A stretch of 64,000 bases of DNA from an uncultured Oscillospiraceae bacterium (GCA_944385095.1 CALWVS010000006.1:28298-92297); one strand, 5' to 3'. Numbered from the stretch's first letter, positions 9,375-18,962 are shown. Numbers and translations: made by a program. The notes: a model not told the origin generated them from the sequence alone.

Positions 9375-10220
9375 TTACTCTTTTACACCACCTAATGTGA
9401 TGCCTGCAATAATATATTTGGACAGAAGCAAATAAACAATGATGATAGGGACAATTGCTACGGTAATCATCATATAAATTTTACCCATATCAAAATTCAT
9501 ATAATCAGCACCACGCAATGTAGCGATTAAGATAGGAACTGTCATTTTGTCTTTTGACTGTATGATCAAAGCAGGGACAAAATAATTATTCCAAGAACCC
9601 ACAAAAGTGAAGATAGCCTGTACAGCCATAGCTGGTTTCATGATGGGTATCACAATACGGTTGAAAGTCAGAAACTCACTGGATCCATCAATCCTGGCTG
9701 CTTCCACGAGGGACAATGGCAGAGAGGATTTTAGATAACTATACATGAAGTAAAATACGGCTGGAGAAGCAATGGATGGGATAATCAATGGGAGCAGAGA
9801 ATCATATAGACCAATATTGGTCATCAATCGAAGGAAACCCATTGCGGTGACTTGAGTGGGCATGACTAATATAGCCATAATAAATGTAAATGCTAACTTT
9901 TTGAATCTGAACTGATAGGCATACAAACCGTAGGCAGTTAAAGCGGAAAAATAGGTACATAAAGCAGCAGAGCAGGTAGAAACAATCAAACTGTTCACAA
10001 TGCCTTTAAACATTGGAAAACTTCCGTCATTAGCTACACTTTTTAGATTCTCAAAAAAATAGTTTCCTGGAATCCAGCTAAATCCTTTTTGCAAATCAGC
10101 GTGGGAGCGGGTGGCATTGACTAAAAGGATATAGAAAAAGAAAAGACAAAGAAAGGATAGTACAATAAGTACTATGTGAGCAAGGACAGTTTCACCTAGT
10201 TTATGTGTTGTACGTTTCAT
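9375..10220 (-). CDS. Carbohydrate ABC transporter permease (CUT1, MalG-like)
   Basis: 281 residues with about six membrane segments. The cytoplasmic EAA loop that docks the ATPase is visible as EAARIDGSSEFLTFNRIVIP around residues 175-195. Family: the shorter partner of a CUT1 permease pair importing oligosaccharides. Its ATG overlaps the upstream stop by four bases (ATGA), and GGGAGG lies 9 bases ahead, so it is translationally coupled to its partner. No ATPase gene is present in the window; a shared MsmK/UgpC-type ATPase encoded elsewhere is inferred. Confidence 0.93.
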   Translation of the reverse strand: MKRTTHKLGETVLAHIVLIVLSFLCLFFFYILLVNATRSHADLQKGFSWIPGNYFFENLKSVANDGSFPMFKGIVNSLIVSTCSAALCTYFSALTAYGLYAYQFRFKKLAFTFIMAILVMPTQVTAMGFLRLMTNIGLYDSLLPLIIPSIASPAVFYFMYSYLKSSLPLSLVEAARIDGSSEFLTFNRIVIPIMKPAMAVQAIFTFVGSWNNYFVPALIIQSKDKMTVPILIATLRGADYMNFDMGKIYMMITVAIVPIIIVYLLLSKYIIAGITLGGVKE

Positions 10221-11164
10221 GAATCGGAACCTCCCTTCATTTTTTTGAGTGCTTTGGAGCTGGGTCTATCTTCATTGTTGGTCATACGATATACGATAAA
10301 ACAAAGTACAGAACTGACCAAAAAAAGGTAAACAGAAAGAGCTCCAGCCATACCATAGTTGCGACTTTTCAGGTGGCTGTTTAAAAACATAATTAAAGTC
10401 ATAGAGGTGCGATCTGGATTTCCCTGACCATTGGTGAGGATTTGAGGAACATCAAACATCTGTAAACCGCCAATGATAGAAGTAATAAGGGTATAGGCTA
10501 GTATAGGACGGATCATAGGAAGAGTGATATAGAAAAAACGTTTAACACTACCACAGCCATCCAACTCACATGCTTCAAATATATCAGGGCTAATTCCCAT
10601 AATAGCTGCCATGAGCATAATGGTGGTGTTACCAAACCACATCAAAAAATTCATCAATCCTACAAGTGAGCGAGTGCCAAAGGTGGTACCCATAAAATCA
10701 ATTGGTTCATTGGTGAATCCAAAGGACATTAGGATGGAATTGATGGGTCCATTCGTAGAAAAGAGAGCGAAAAACAGCATAGCAAAGGCGGAAGCCATAA
10801 TCAGATTGGGCAGATAAATGACAACTTTAAAGAATTGTTTTCCTCTAAGTCTCAAACGCAGATCAGTAAACCAGTTAGCAAGCAGTAGAGCAATAACAAT
10901 TTGGGGAACAAAGCCAATCAGCCAAAGAACCATAGTGTTACCAGCATAGCTTAGCATGTCAGAGTGGAGTAACTCAAGATAATTTTTTAGACCAACAAAG
11001 TTGGGACCTACTTCCTTAATACCAGATCGATAGTATTCATAAAAACTGTATCGAACAGTATCTACCAATGGAATGAGTGAAAAGATGAAGAAGGTCACAA
11101 AGAACGGAAGGATAAAGATGTAACCCCATTTGGCATAACAGAGATGTAACTTTTTTTTGTTCAT
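10217..11164 (-). CDS. Carbohydrate ABC transporter permease (CUT1, MalF/UgpA-like)
   Basis: 315 residues with six predicted membrane segments, first at about 13-35. The EAA loop reads EACELDGCGSVKRFFYITLP near residues 200-219. It forms a heterodimer with the downstream permease (four-base overlap). The gene follows the binding-protein gene after 77 bp containing a strong palindrome. AAAGGAA lies before the ATG. The substrate is inferred from neighbours (GH3 and GH94 enzymes) to be a beta-linked gluco-oligosaccharide such as cellobiose, laminaribiose or longer. Confidence 0.93.
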   Translation of the reverse strand: MNKKKLHLCYAKWGYIFILPFFVTFFIFSLIPLVDTVRYSFYEYYRSGIKEVGPNFVGLKNYLELLHSDMLSYAGNTMVLWLIGFVPQIVIALLLANWFTDLRLRLRGKQFFKVVIYLPNLIMASAFAMLFFALFSTNGPINSILMSFGFTNEPIDFMGTTFGTRSLVGLMNFLMWFGNTTIMLMAAIMGISPDIFEACELDGCGSVKRFFYITLPMIRPILAYTLITSIIGGLQMFDVPQILTNGQGNPDRTSMTLIMFLNSHLKSRNYGMAGALSVYLFLVSSVLCFIVYRMTNNEDRPSSKALKKMKGGSDS

Positions 11165-11189
11165 AGGTCACCGTTCCTTTCTAAAAAGA

Positions 11190-11213
11190 CTGCCGCACTT
11201 TAAAGTGCGGCAG
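11190..11213 (-). terminator. Attenuator palindrome between binding protein and permeases
   Basis: A perfect 24-bp palindrome (arms CTGCCGCACTTT) followed on the minus strand by TCTTTTTAG. It probably stops part of the transcripts, giving more binding protein than permease, as is common in sugar ABC operons. Confidence 0.75.
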
Positions 11214-11241
11214 CGCTCATCAGTGAATTGCCGCAGGAACA

Positions 11242-12633
11242 CTACTCAGCCCACTGAATCTCAGTGATGTCAGGATAACGTTCCTTGATAGCAGTTTCAA
11301 AGTTGGATTTGGCACGGTCATAGTCTACATTTCCTTGGAAATAGTCGCTGAAAGCATTTTGGATCAATTCTACACAGCCCTGATCATAAGAGGATAGAGG
11401 TGCAATTTGAATATTTTCAGCGACAGGTGCAAAGTAGACATATGGATTTTGCCCACCCAGGAAAGCGGAGGAGAAGGAATCATCATTGGCAGCTTCTTGC
11501 ATACCACTGACTGTATTGGTAAAGTCCAAGTAATCACGAGAAATTTTGATGAGGTTGTCTTTATCAGCTGTAAGAGCGAGTATAATATCCTTGATGTGCT
11601 CAGGATTATCTGTACCAGTGGCTGCATGGATATAAGAACCACCCCAGTTATATTCCTGAGGAGGATTTGTAACACCCCAGGCTCCTTCCTCACCATCCCA
11701 ATTGGGATTCAAAGTGAAATCAATACCCCACGCTGGCAACAAAAAGGCAAAGACGTTGGAAGATGCACTCATGGATTTATTCCAATCGTCATTCCACTGC
11801 CCCTTGACAGTTTTATCAAAATAGCCAGCATCCAGCCACTCTTTTGAGTCGTTGATCCAATTCATAATCTGAGAATCTACTTTAATAGTAGTTTCACCAG
11901 ATGCAACCCAAGGAGCAGATATACTGTTACCGTACAGTCGGAATGTGTCAGCATAGGAAGCAAAGGTATAATAGCCATTGTTTTTCAGTTCTTCTGCGGT
12001 TGTTTTCAATGTATCCCAATCCTTGACCTTTTCTCCAACAACAACAGGGTCATCGGTCCCAAATACATCTTTGGCAATATCACGACGGTAGACCAGAAGA
12101 CCTGGGCAGCATTGCCAGGTGGAACCACGTTGTACACCATTCTGATCGGAAGCAGTGGTTTTGGTAAAAGTGTATTGATCAGCAAGATCAACATCGGGAT
12201 CAATACCTAGGTCAGTTAATGGCATCGCTACATTTGCATCAGCATCTGTATATTTGAAAACATAGTCAGTTTCAGACAAAAAAATGTCTACCTTGTCATC
12301 TACTGAGGCAGAACTTTGGTTAAGTAATGCTTCATCCAGCTTCTGTTGGTATACACCATCCTGATTTGGATTGATGATCCAATGAATCTCAGTGCCATCT
12401 TTCAGTTTGGTTACAGTGCCATCATCAGAGGTACTTTCTACTTCAGGATAGATTGCTTCTAGACGGGTGCGGAACTCATCATTCCAGCTATAAATGTTAA
12501 TTACTGCACCTTCTTCTGTGGCACCATTGCTAGAGCCACTTTGATCTGTACCAGCTGAATTGTTTCCACAGGCAGTCAACAGGCTTGTGCTGATTGCTGT
12601 TGTCATCAGCAAAGAAACAACTCTTTTTTTCAT
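11242..12633 (-). CDS. Sugar-binding lipoprotein of the ABC transporter
   Basis: 463 residues. A lipoprotein signal MKKRVVSLLM... ends in a lipobox LLTAC with the lipidated cysteine at C22, followed by a Gly/Ser/Asn-rich linker. The rest is an extracellular solute-binding protein family 1 fold (for example YTDADANVAMPLTDLG, WGVTNPPQEY). It captures the oligosaccharide outside the membrane. The open frame extends to 12924, but the true start is the ATG at 12633 with AGGAGGG ahead and the signal peptide directly after. First gene of the operon SBP-permease-permease-GH3, divergent from an AraC regulator. Confidence 0.93.
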   Translation of the reverse strand: MKKRVVSLLMTTAISTSLLTACGNNSAGTDQSGSSNGATEEGAVINIYSWNDEFRTRLEAIYPEVESTSDDGTVTKLKDGTEIHWIINPNQDGVYQQKLDEALLNQSSASVDDKVDIFLSETDYVFKYTDADANVAMPLTDLGIDPDVDLADQYTFTKTTASDQNGVQRGSTWQCCPGLLVYRRDIAKDVFGTDDPVVVGEKVKDWDTLKTTAEELKNNGYYTFASYADTFRLYGNSISAPWVASGETTIKVDSQIMNWINDSKEWLDAGYFDKTVKGQWNDDWNKSMSASSNVFAFLLPAWGIDFTLNPNWDGEEGAWGVTNPPQEYNWGGSYIHAATGTDNPEHIKDIILALTADKDNLIKISRDYLDFTNTVSGMQEAANDDSFSSAFLGGQNPYVYFAPVAENIQIAPLSSYDQGCVELIQNAFSDYFQGNVDYDRAKSNFETAIKERYPDITEIQWAE

Positions 12634-12656
12634 ACAAAACCCTCCTGTTTTTAGTA

Positions 12657-12702
12657 CATTCCACATGTGGAATGCCAACTTATTGATTGCAATATTATTA
12701 TA
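12657..12702 (-). promoter_or_regulatory. Operator palindrome and -10 box of the beta-glucan uptake operon
   Basis: A perfect 18-bp palindrome (CATTCCACATGTGGAATG, 12657-12674) lies in the leader, 24 bp upstream of the binding-protein start. A minus-strand TATAAT lies at 12697-12702 without a good -35 box, which fits a promoter that needs an activator such as the divergent AraC protein. The palindrome could be an operator or an mRNA hairpin. Confidence 0.6.
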
Positions 12703-12809
12703 ACATTTGCGTACCACAGAATATATTAGAATCAAACAAAAAATATCAAATTCTTGACTGCTTTTTGTAAAAAATGCATGCCATAAAATGGAGTTGTATA
12801 TTGGAGTCA

Positions 12810-12838
12810 TTGCACAGTTAAGAATACCGTAGTATAAT
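12810..12838 (+). promoter_or_regulatory. Promoter of the AraC regulator gene
   Basis: TTGCAC (12810-12815) and TATAAT (12833-12838) with 17-bp spacing, 75 bp before the predicted start. Confidence 0.65.
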
Positions 12839-12912
12839 AAAAACGACAGGAACTGGCAAACAGTGTGAAGAAGTAAGCCAGAACAGACATTAAATTGGAA
12901 AGGAAGATGTAC

Positions 12913-13659
12913 ATGAATTATCAAAAGGAGTGGTTGCTTTTAGAGGCAAATGATGAAATGGATGAGATTGAACACAGAGATCTCAGTGAAGAATACCAAT
13001 TTTACCGTGCAGTTGCCAGTGGAGATGTGGGTTATGTCCAGCGTAATTGTGAATTGGGACGTTTTTGTGAGGAGGATGGTGTAGGACAACTTTCACGTAA
13101 TCCCGTGTTAAATCTAAAATATCACTTCGTAATTACCACTGCCATGATTACCAGGCTTTGTGGTCAGCATGGTATGGAATTGGAGCAGGCATTTCGTTTA
13201 AGTGACTTTTATATCCAAAAGCTGGATGATTTACATACTAATGATGAGGTTTGTGCGCTTCATGATGAAATGGTGATGGATTTTACAAAGAAAATGAGAA
13301 AAAATTTGTGTAGTGGTACAAATTCAAAGCATATCAATGCAGGGAAAGACTACATATACACACATATCAAAGAAAGGATTACTATAGAAGATTTGGCAGA
13401 GGAACTGGGTGTTTCAGCCAGTTACTTATCACGACTTTTTAAAAAGGCAACTGGGATGTCAGTATCTGGATATATTAGACAACAAAAGATAGAAATGGCG
13501 AAAAACTTATTGCGATACAGTGATAGTTCTATGATTGAAATAGCCAATCAGTTGGCATTTTCTTCTCAAAGCCACTTTATTCAGCAGTTTCGTGAGGTTA
13601 CAGGGATGACACCAAAAAAGTATCGAAATGAAAGTAGGCTAAACCTTTGGGATGAATAA
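12913..13659 (+). CDS. AraC-family transcriptional regulator of beta-glucan use
   Basis: 248 residues. The C-terminal third (about 155-245) has the two helix-turn-helix units of AraC/XylS proteins: TIEDLAEELGVSASYLSRLF and SMIEIANQLAFSSQSHF with GMTPKKYR. The N-terminal part is the helical type found in many Firmicute AraC regulators (LSRNPVLNLKYHF), not a cupin, so the signal is unclear. TTG, ATG and ATG starts lie close together; the ATG at 12913 is chosen because AAAGGAAG is 6-7 bases ahead. Divergent from the uptake operon and convergent with the GH94 operon; inferred to activate one or both. Confidence 0.88.
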   Translation: MNYQKEWLLLEANDEMDEIEHRDLSEEYQFYRAVASGDVGYVQRNCELGRFCEEDGVGQLSRNPVLNLKYHFVITTAMITRLCGQHGMELEQAFRLSDFYIQKLDDLHTNDEVCALHDEMVMDFTKKMRKNLCSGTNSKHINAGKDYIYTHIKERITIEDLAEELGVSASYLSRLFKKATGMSVSGYIRQQKIEMAKNLLRYSDSSMIEIANQLAFSSQSHFIQQFREVTGMTPKKYRNESRLNLWDE

Positions 13660-13668
13660 AACAAAAAA

Positions 13669-13805
13669 GGGCTGTACAAAAGTCCACTGCCCAAAATAAA
13701 ACTTTCGTAAAAAGTTAGAAAATCCAAGCAGGATAGCTACTATTTGTAACGTCCTGCTTGGATTTATTTTTCTAAAATTAGTTTTTTTTGACTTTTTTAC
13801 AGCCC
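13669..13805. repeat. MITE-like element with 16-bp terminal inverted repeats
   Basis: A 137-bp element whose ends GGGCTGTACAAAAGTC (13669-13684) and the complement of GGGCTGTAAAAAAGTC (13790-13805) match at 15 of 16 positions. Inside is a perfect 14-bp stem (AAATCCAAGCAGGA, 13720-13733; complement 13752-13765). It sits between the convergent AraC and GH94 genes, where it may serve as a terminator. A second, decayed copy follows thiD (35478-35577). Confidence 0.7.
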
Positions 13806-13831
13806 CTTTTTGATGTTATTATGGAGATGGA

Positions 13832-16243
13832 TTATAAAATTAACAGGATGTCATTGTCCATCTGTAAACGCTCAGCAGGAAGGTAGTTGTCGGGCATCAT
13901 TTCACCATTGAGTGTAAGAGAGGTAAAGCCAGATTCTTTTCTGTTTGGATTCTCAACTCGTATATGTAGTTTTTTTCCTCGAAATTCTTTTTCAATAGAG
14001 AAATACTCCCAATCTTTTGGAATGGCGGGTGCAAGGAGCAAGCCATCCAAATCCGGACGTAGACCTAAAATACCTTCCACACAGCCTACCATCATTGTGG
14101 AGGCAGTGCCAGTAAGCCAATGTACATGGGATCGACCAAAATGTTCACTATCTAGCCCCTCCGTAAATTGACCATAGCAATATGGTTCCAAATGACGAAT
14201 TTCGGCATGCTCATTTTGGGCAGCAGGAGCATTTTCTATAAAATATTTAAATGCTCGTTCCCCATGACCACACAGAGCTTCAGCCAGAATCAACCAGCCC
14301 TGAGACTGAGAAAATATCCCTGCATTTTCTTTGGTTCCTGGGTTGTAAATCACCGCAAGTGCACCGTCAAAGGCATGTGCATGATAGGGAGGAGTCATTA
14401 ACATTGCACCATAATCAGTATTCAGTTGTTCAAAAACCTGTTGCAATATTTTCTCAGTTTGATCACATTCAGCCACACCACTGATAATTGCCCAACTTTG
14501 AGGATTTAACCAGAAGCTAGCCTCTGGGTCAATGGCAGCACCTATACGCTGTCCATCTTCTGTAAAACCTCGAATATAACGGTCATGATCCCAACACAAT
14601 GTCTGTATTCTTTGTTTAAAAGTTCCAATCGTTTTTTCCAGCCAAAGACAGTCGGTTTTATTGTTTTGTTCTGTTGCAAAACGATGCAAGATACAGAGTG
14701 CATAGTAAAACTGCATTGCCACAAAGCTGGATTCACCATTTGCACCTAGACGGAGGCAGTCGTTCCAATCTGCATAAAGTCCTGCGGGTAAACCGTGGGG
14801 ACCTAAATGATTCAGTGAAAATTGTATCGCCCGTTTTAGATGTTCATATACAGTTCCTTGGTCCTGATTGGCAAAGGGAACTATCTCATCTAAAAATACT
14901 TTATCTCCAGTTTCAGCAATATACTTATAGATTGTTGGGAATAACCACAGGGCATCATCTGCACGATATGCAGGATGACCAGTTTCTGCTATATAGGAAG
15001 CATCATCAGGAGTATCCTCATGACCTGGATTATGAGTAAATTTTACCAGTGGTAAACCTGCACCATTGTCCACTTGTGCAGATAACATAAAACGAATTTT
15101 TTCCTTTGCCATTGTAGGCTCTAAATGGATGATTCCCTGAATATCTTGTACAGTATCTCGATACCCATATCCATTACGTAGACCACAGTAAATTAGAGAA
15201 GCTGCTCTACTCCATATAAAAGTGATGAAACAATTATAGGCATTCCAGGTATTGATCATGGTATTAAAAGCATCATTCGGTGTATGGATTTGCAAGTGGT
15301 TCAATCGATGTTCCCAGTTTTGTTTCAGTGCTTCTATTTCTTTGATGCATTGGGTGGCAGGATCAACATAGGTATCCAGTAAAACAGAAACTTCTTTACT
15401 ATGCTTCACACCTAGCAGAAATGCCACTGTATGTGATTGACCAGGAGCAAGATGGATAACACAGGAGAGTGCCCCACAGGAATTTTCGTTGTAGCTGGTT
15501 ACATTGCCAAGATATCCAGAAGCTACCCCAGAAGGATTACTATAATCATGATATCGACCCAAGAACATCTCCTTATCTCCACAGTAGGAGGAGACTGGTG
15601 CACCTGCCAGTCCAAAAAATCGCTCTGTTACACCCTTGCCATCTACCTGTTTATGATTCGGCTGGGCATCTAGGTTTCCATGAATCTGCTGTATGATGCG
15701 ATTATCTGTAAACAGAGTACGACTGATAAAAAGAGAGTATTGAAGATTGACCTGATCTTGTTCATAGTTGTAATGGTTTGTGAACTCCGCATAGCCAGTT
15801 AAGGTCAGCTCTCTAGGTTTATCAGTTGTGTTGGTTACTGTGAGTCCCCACACCTCATGGTCACCATCTAAAGGTACATAGTAATCAGCTTCAGATCGGA
15901 TACCTGCGTATTCAGTAAACATTTTGGTATAACCCATTCCATGACGACACTCACAATGATAATCCTTGAGATCCTTTCCTACTGGCTGCCAGGATGCAGA
16001 CCAATAGTCACCATTGGAATTATCCCTCAAATAGAGATAACGACCGGGACGATCAAATTGATTAAAAACATAGCGTAAAATACGACCATTGGCACCAGAT
16101 TTAGAAAAACTGTATCCTCCAGCGTTATTGGAAATAATAGCTCCATATTCTGGAGAACCAAGATAATTTACCCAAGGAGCGGGTGTGTCTGGACGTTCCA
16201 CCACATACTCCCGTTGGACATCATCAAAAAATCCGTATTTCAT
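13832..16243 (-). CDS. GH94 glycoside phosphorylase (cellobiose/chitobiose phosphorylase type)
   Basis: 803 residues, the length of cellobiose and chitobiose phosphorylases. Visible marks: RPDTPAPWVNYLG at the N-terminus, RDNSNGDYWSASWQPV, GLRNGYGYRDTVQD, the catalytic acid candidate D492 in YADWNDCL, and HVHWLTGTAS near the phosphate-binding region. The family cleaves a beta-disaccharide with inorganic phosphate to give an alpha-sugar-1-phosphate plus a monosaccharide, saving ATP. No signal peptide; cytoplasmic. AGGGTGG precedes the ATG. It follows the second GH94 gene by 22 bp, so one operon. Exact linkage (beta-1,4 or beta-1,3, Glc or GlcNAc) is not decided by sequence reading. Confidence 0.9.
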   Translation of the reverse strand: MKYGFFDDVQREYVVERPDTPAPWVNYLGSPEYGAIISNNAGGYSFSKSGANGRILRYVFNQFDRPGRYLYLRDNSNGDYWSASWQPVGKDLKDYHCECRHGMGYTKMFTEYAGIRSEADYYVPLDGDHEVWGLTVTNTTDKPRELTLTGYAEFTNHYNYEQDQVNLQYSLFISRTLFTDNRIIQQIHGNLDAQPNHKQVDGKGVTERFFGLAGAPVSSYCGDKEMFLGRYHDYSNPSGVASGYLGNVTSYNENSCGALSCVIHLAPGQSHTVAFLLGVKHSKEVSVLLDTYVDPATQCIKEIEALKQNWEHRLNHLQIHTPNDAFNTMINTWNAYNCFITFIWSRAASLIYCGLRNGYGYRDTVQDIQGIIHLEPTMAKEKIRFMLSAQVDNGAGLPLVKFTHNPGHEDTPDDASYIAETGHPAYRADDALWLFPTIYKYIAETGDKVFLDEIVPFANQDQGTVYEHLKRAIQFSLNHLGPHGLPAGLYADWNDCLRLGANGESSFVAMQFYYALCILHRFATEQNNKTDCLWLEKTIGTFKQRIQTLCWDHDRYIRGFTEDGQRIGAAIDPEASFWLNPQSWAIISGVAECDQTEKILQQVFEQLNTDYGAMLMTPPYHAHAFDGALAVIYNPGTKENAGIFSQSQGWLILAEALCGHGERAFKYFIENAPAAQNEHAEIRHLEPYCYGQFTEGLDSEHFGRSHVHWLTGTASTMMVGCVEGILGLRPDLDGLLLAPAIPKDWEYFSIEKEFRGKKLHIRVENPNRKESGFTSLTLNGEMMPDNYLPAERLQMDNDILLIL

Positions 16244-16265
16244 TTATAATCCACCCTTTTGTTTA

Positions 16266-18962
16266 TTATATGAGCTCTACAACAATCACAACATTTTGTG
16301 TAGGTTGTTGTAAAATGTGAGATCTGGGTAATAGCATTCGTTTTTTGTCATTGGGGATGTATTTCTGGTTGTTACAGTATATGGTAGAGAGAGAGTAGTT
16401 TCCCCAGTCCTTGTGTTCAACATTACAGTAACGTACCATCAGTAAATGTTCTGCAAATGTTAATTGTACTTCAGCTATACCATTTTCATCAAATTGTTCC
16501 GCCACAAGTTTGGGCTCCAGAACCAGATCTCCTTTTTCACCACGCACCCCAAAAACCTGAGTAATCATAGTAAGCATAAACCAGCTTGCAGCCCCAGTGA
16601 GATAGTGGTACATACCACGACCATCCGATGAGAAATATTCTGGAATACCAGGATATATACGACTTGTTTCAAAGTGTAAGGCTGCATCGGACAATGTTTT
16701 CAGAGCCTTCCATCCTTCTTTGGCAAATCCTCGACGGTAAAGTGCATTGGCATACATTACAGTCATATGAGAAAATACAGCACCATTTTCCTTCTCTCCA
16801 TATGCAAAGCCAAACATACGACCAAGATTGAATTTTAGTTCTTTAAAGTCTGTATTTAGTCTATAACCACCAATTTCTGGACGGAAGAGATAGTGGTCTG
16901 CACTTTTAACAATACTGCAAATTTGTGAATCACTGGCAACATTTCCCATGATGGCAAAGACTTGACCGGTCAACATCATTCGTACATCGGAAGAGAAAAA
17001 TCCTTCTACAGGTTGCCCATCATTGTCATAATAGCTATTAAACCAGCCTTCCTCACCACAATCAATCCATTCCTGATGACGCAGATGCTTTGTAAGCCAG
17101 GTAGCCATTTGTTGTAGATGATATGCCAGAGTCTGTAACTTGAAGGAGACCTTGCGACCACTGATGGTCTGATGACAACTCTGCAAATATTGCTGTAAAA
17201 GTTCTTGTTTTTGCTTAATGCTGTCATAATTTTGATTTTCATGACACAACAGGATTGTCAGTTCTTCCATCAGTTCGACTTCTCGACCAGGATCAATATC
17301 ATCAAGTTGTTGAACAATAGTTGCCAATGCCCACAGATTGCCTGCATAAGCACAAGTGAATGCGACACTTTCTCCACGGTCAGCAGCCATATCCAATGCA
17401 TCATTCCAGTCAGCACCACGTAGACGATAGAGATTATGTTCTCCAACATCATAAAATGCAGTCAACTGCTGGATGAGTAAATGCTCTAAAATAGAACCCT
17501 GATAAATTTCGCCGCTTTCTGTGTACTGTAAATTTCCCTTAGTTGGAAGCCAGCTTGTATCAATCCCATTTCCTCGGAATGTCTGTGGATCTTTGAAGTA
17601 AGGAGCTGTACAGTCCAATAGTGCTAGATCCCCGGTTTGATCCAGATAAAGTTGAGTGGTCATCTGAGGCCATAGAGCATGATCCATCCAGACTCGGGAG
17701 ATTCCATTTCGATCAGCAATAAAATTACCCTCACCGTCTCCGATAATGGTAGCATTTGTACCATCAATACGTACACCACTGTAGTTCGCCTTAATCATCT
17801 GTCCAACTTGACTTGGCTCCATCAACAACAGAGATAAACAGTCCTGCCACAAATCACGCCAACCACGTCCCCCTCGACCATAGTCATGATGTGGCAGGAA
17901 AGAACAGCCAAACAAACGTCTCAGGTATGGCTGAAAGCAAACCCACTTCATCCAACGGTCAAAATCAATATGACCAGTTGAGAAAGATATGTTCACCTTT
18001 GATTTCCAGTAATGGCGAGTGTTAGCCAAAGCTTTGTCCACTTTTTCTTCTGTGTCATATCGTAAAAAAGTGGAGTGTATATTTTTTTCTTCATTCTCTA
18101 CCCCCAATAAGAGGATATAGCGGGCTGTACTACCAGGTTTTAGTTCCACAGGTGCAAAACGGAAAGCCCCCATACACTCTCGACCAGCACAATAGGTGCT
18201 AGCTGGTACACCAGGCATAGATTCATAAATGGCACGAGGTCTGGAAAAATTACCACCCTCCCCAATAAAAGATTCTACTGTAGGGAAGAAAGCCTCTGGA
18301 GTTTGATGATTGGGTCCATATCCCAACAGATAATAGGCCTGGTTATTTGGTCTGTGTCCACGTTCATCGAATGACATAGTAGGGCAAAGTACCACCCCAT
18401 ATTCTGTGGTGTAGATGCGATGCAACATAGAGGTCACATTGCGGTGATCACGCAGATTGTCAGCACTGCGACCATAAAGGGGAACTGCCGCATATGGGAC
18501 AAAATAACGAACAGAATCAGTGTAGTTTACAACCTCAATACTTAAGATCTCTACATTGTCCTGTACTGGCACAAAGCTCGTCAGAGTTGCTCGTATCCCT
18601 GCATGTGGAATTAAACGCTCCAATGTGTGCCACATAAATCCAGCAGTCAAACAGCTTCGTTCCTGTTCTGGAGTAAATTTGACAGCTTGCTGAGCTGATG
18701 AAGCACCAGTAAGAGAAAATGGTACTCCATTGGCATCCACCAGCCAGAAGTTTCGTGTGGAACGATTATTGTGAAGATTTTCTATACTCACGGGTTCCAG
18801 CAAAAAAGATTCCTGATCCAACTTGCTATCACCACCTAAATCTGGTGTGACACAGCTTTTTAAACCAGTTTCAGAAGCCAATGGAAAATATAACTGGCTA
18901 ATTTCTTCGGGACAGTCTAGCATAAAACTGCCGTCCTCATCAATAAAATGGGGATGCTGCAA
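16266..18962 (-). CDS. GH94 glycoside phosphorylase (longer, laminaribiose phosphorylase-like)
   Basis: 898 residues, near the length of characterised laminaribiose phosphorylases. Motifs: GRGGRGWRDLWQDCLSLLL, the catalytic acid candidate D518 in GADWNDALDM, and YHYLTGAASWFML. It should phosphorolyse a beta-linked gluco-disaccharide or oligosaccharide to glucose-1-phosphate. The start codon is TTG at 18962 with AAGGAGG 7 bases ahead; no ATG is nearby. First gene of a two-gene GH94 operon, 12 kb of beta-glucan genes in all. The pairing of a short and a long GH94 suggests two different linkages or chain lengths are handled. Confidence 0.88.
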   Translation of the reverse strand: MQHPHFIDEDGSFMLDCPEEISQLYFPLASETGLKSCVTPDLGGDSKLDQESFLLEPVSIENLHNNRSTRNFWLVDANGVPFSLTGASSAQQAVKFTPEQERSCLTAGFMWHTLERLIPHAGIRATLTSFVPVQDNVEILSIEVVNYTDSVRYFVPYAAVPLYGRSADNLRDHRNVTSMLHRIYTTEYGVVLCPTMSFDERGHRPNNQAYYLLGYGPNHQTPEAFFPTVESFIGEGGNFSRPRAIYESMPGVPASTYCAGRECMGAFRFAPVELKPGSTARYILLLGVENEEKNIHSTFLRYDTEEKVDKALANTRHYWKSKVNISFSTGHIDFDRWMKWVCFQPYLRRLFGCSFLPHHDYGRGGRGWRDLWQDCLSLLLMEPSQVGQMIKANYSGVRIDGTNATIIGDGEGNFIADRNGISRVWMDHALWPQMTTQLYLDQTGDLALLDCTAPYFKDPQTFRGNGIDTSWLPTKGNLQYTESGEIYQGSILEHLLIQQLTAFYDVGEHNLYRLRGADWNDALDMAADRGESVAFTCAYAGNLWALATIVQQLDDIDPGREVELMEELTILLCHENQNYDSIKQKQELLQQYLQSCHQTISGRKVSFKLQTLAYHLQQMATWLTKHLRHQEWIDCGEEGWFNSYYDNDGQPVEGFFSSDVRMMLTGQVFAIMGNVASDSQICSIVKSADHYLFRPEIGGYRLNTDFKELKFNLGRMFGFAYGEKENGAVFSHMTVMYANALYRRGFAKEGWKALKTLSDAALHFETSRIYPGIPEYFSSDGRGMYHYLTGAASWFMLTMITQVFGVRGEKGDLVLEPKLVAEQFDENGIAEVQLTFAEHLLMVRYCNVEHKDWGNYSLSTIYCNNQKYIPNDKKRMLLPRSHILQQPTQNVVIVVELI

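Noticed and set aside
12634-12924. Longer N-terminus of the sugar-binding protein
   Set aside because: It would bury the lipoprotein signal peptide and run through the promoter and operator; the ATG at 12633 has a strong ribosome site.
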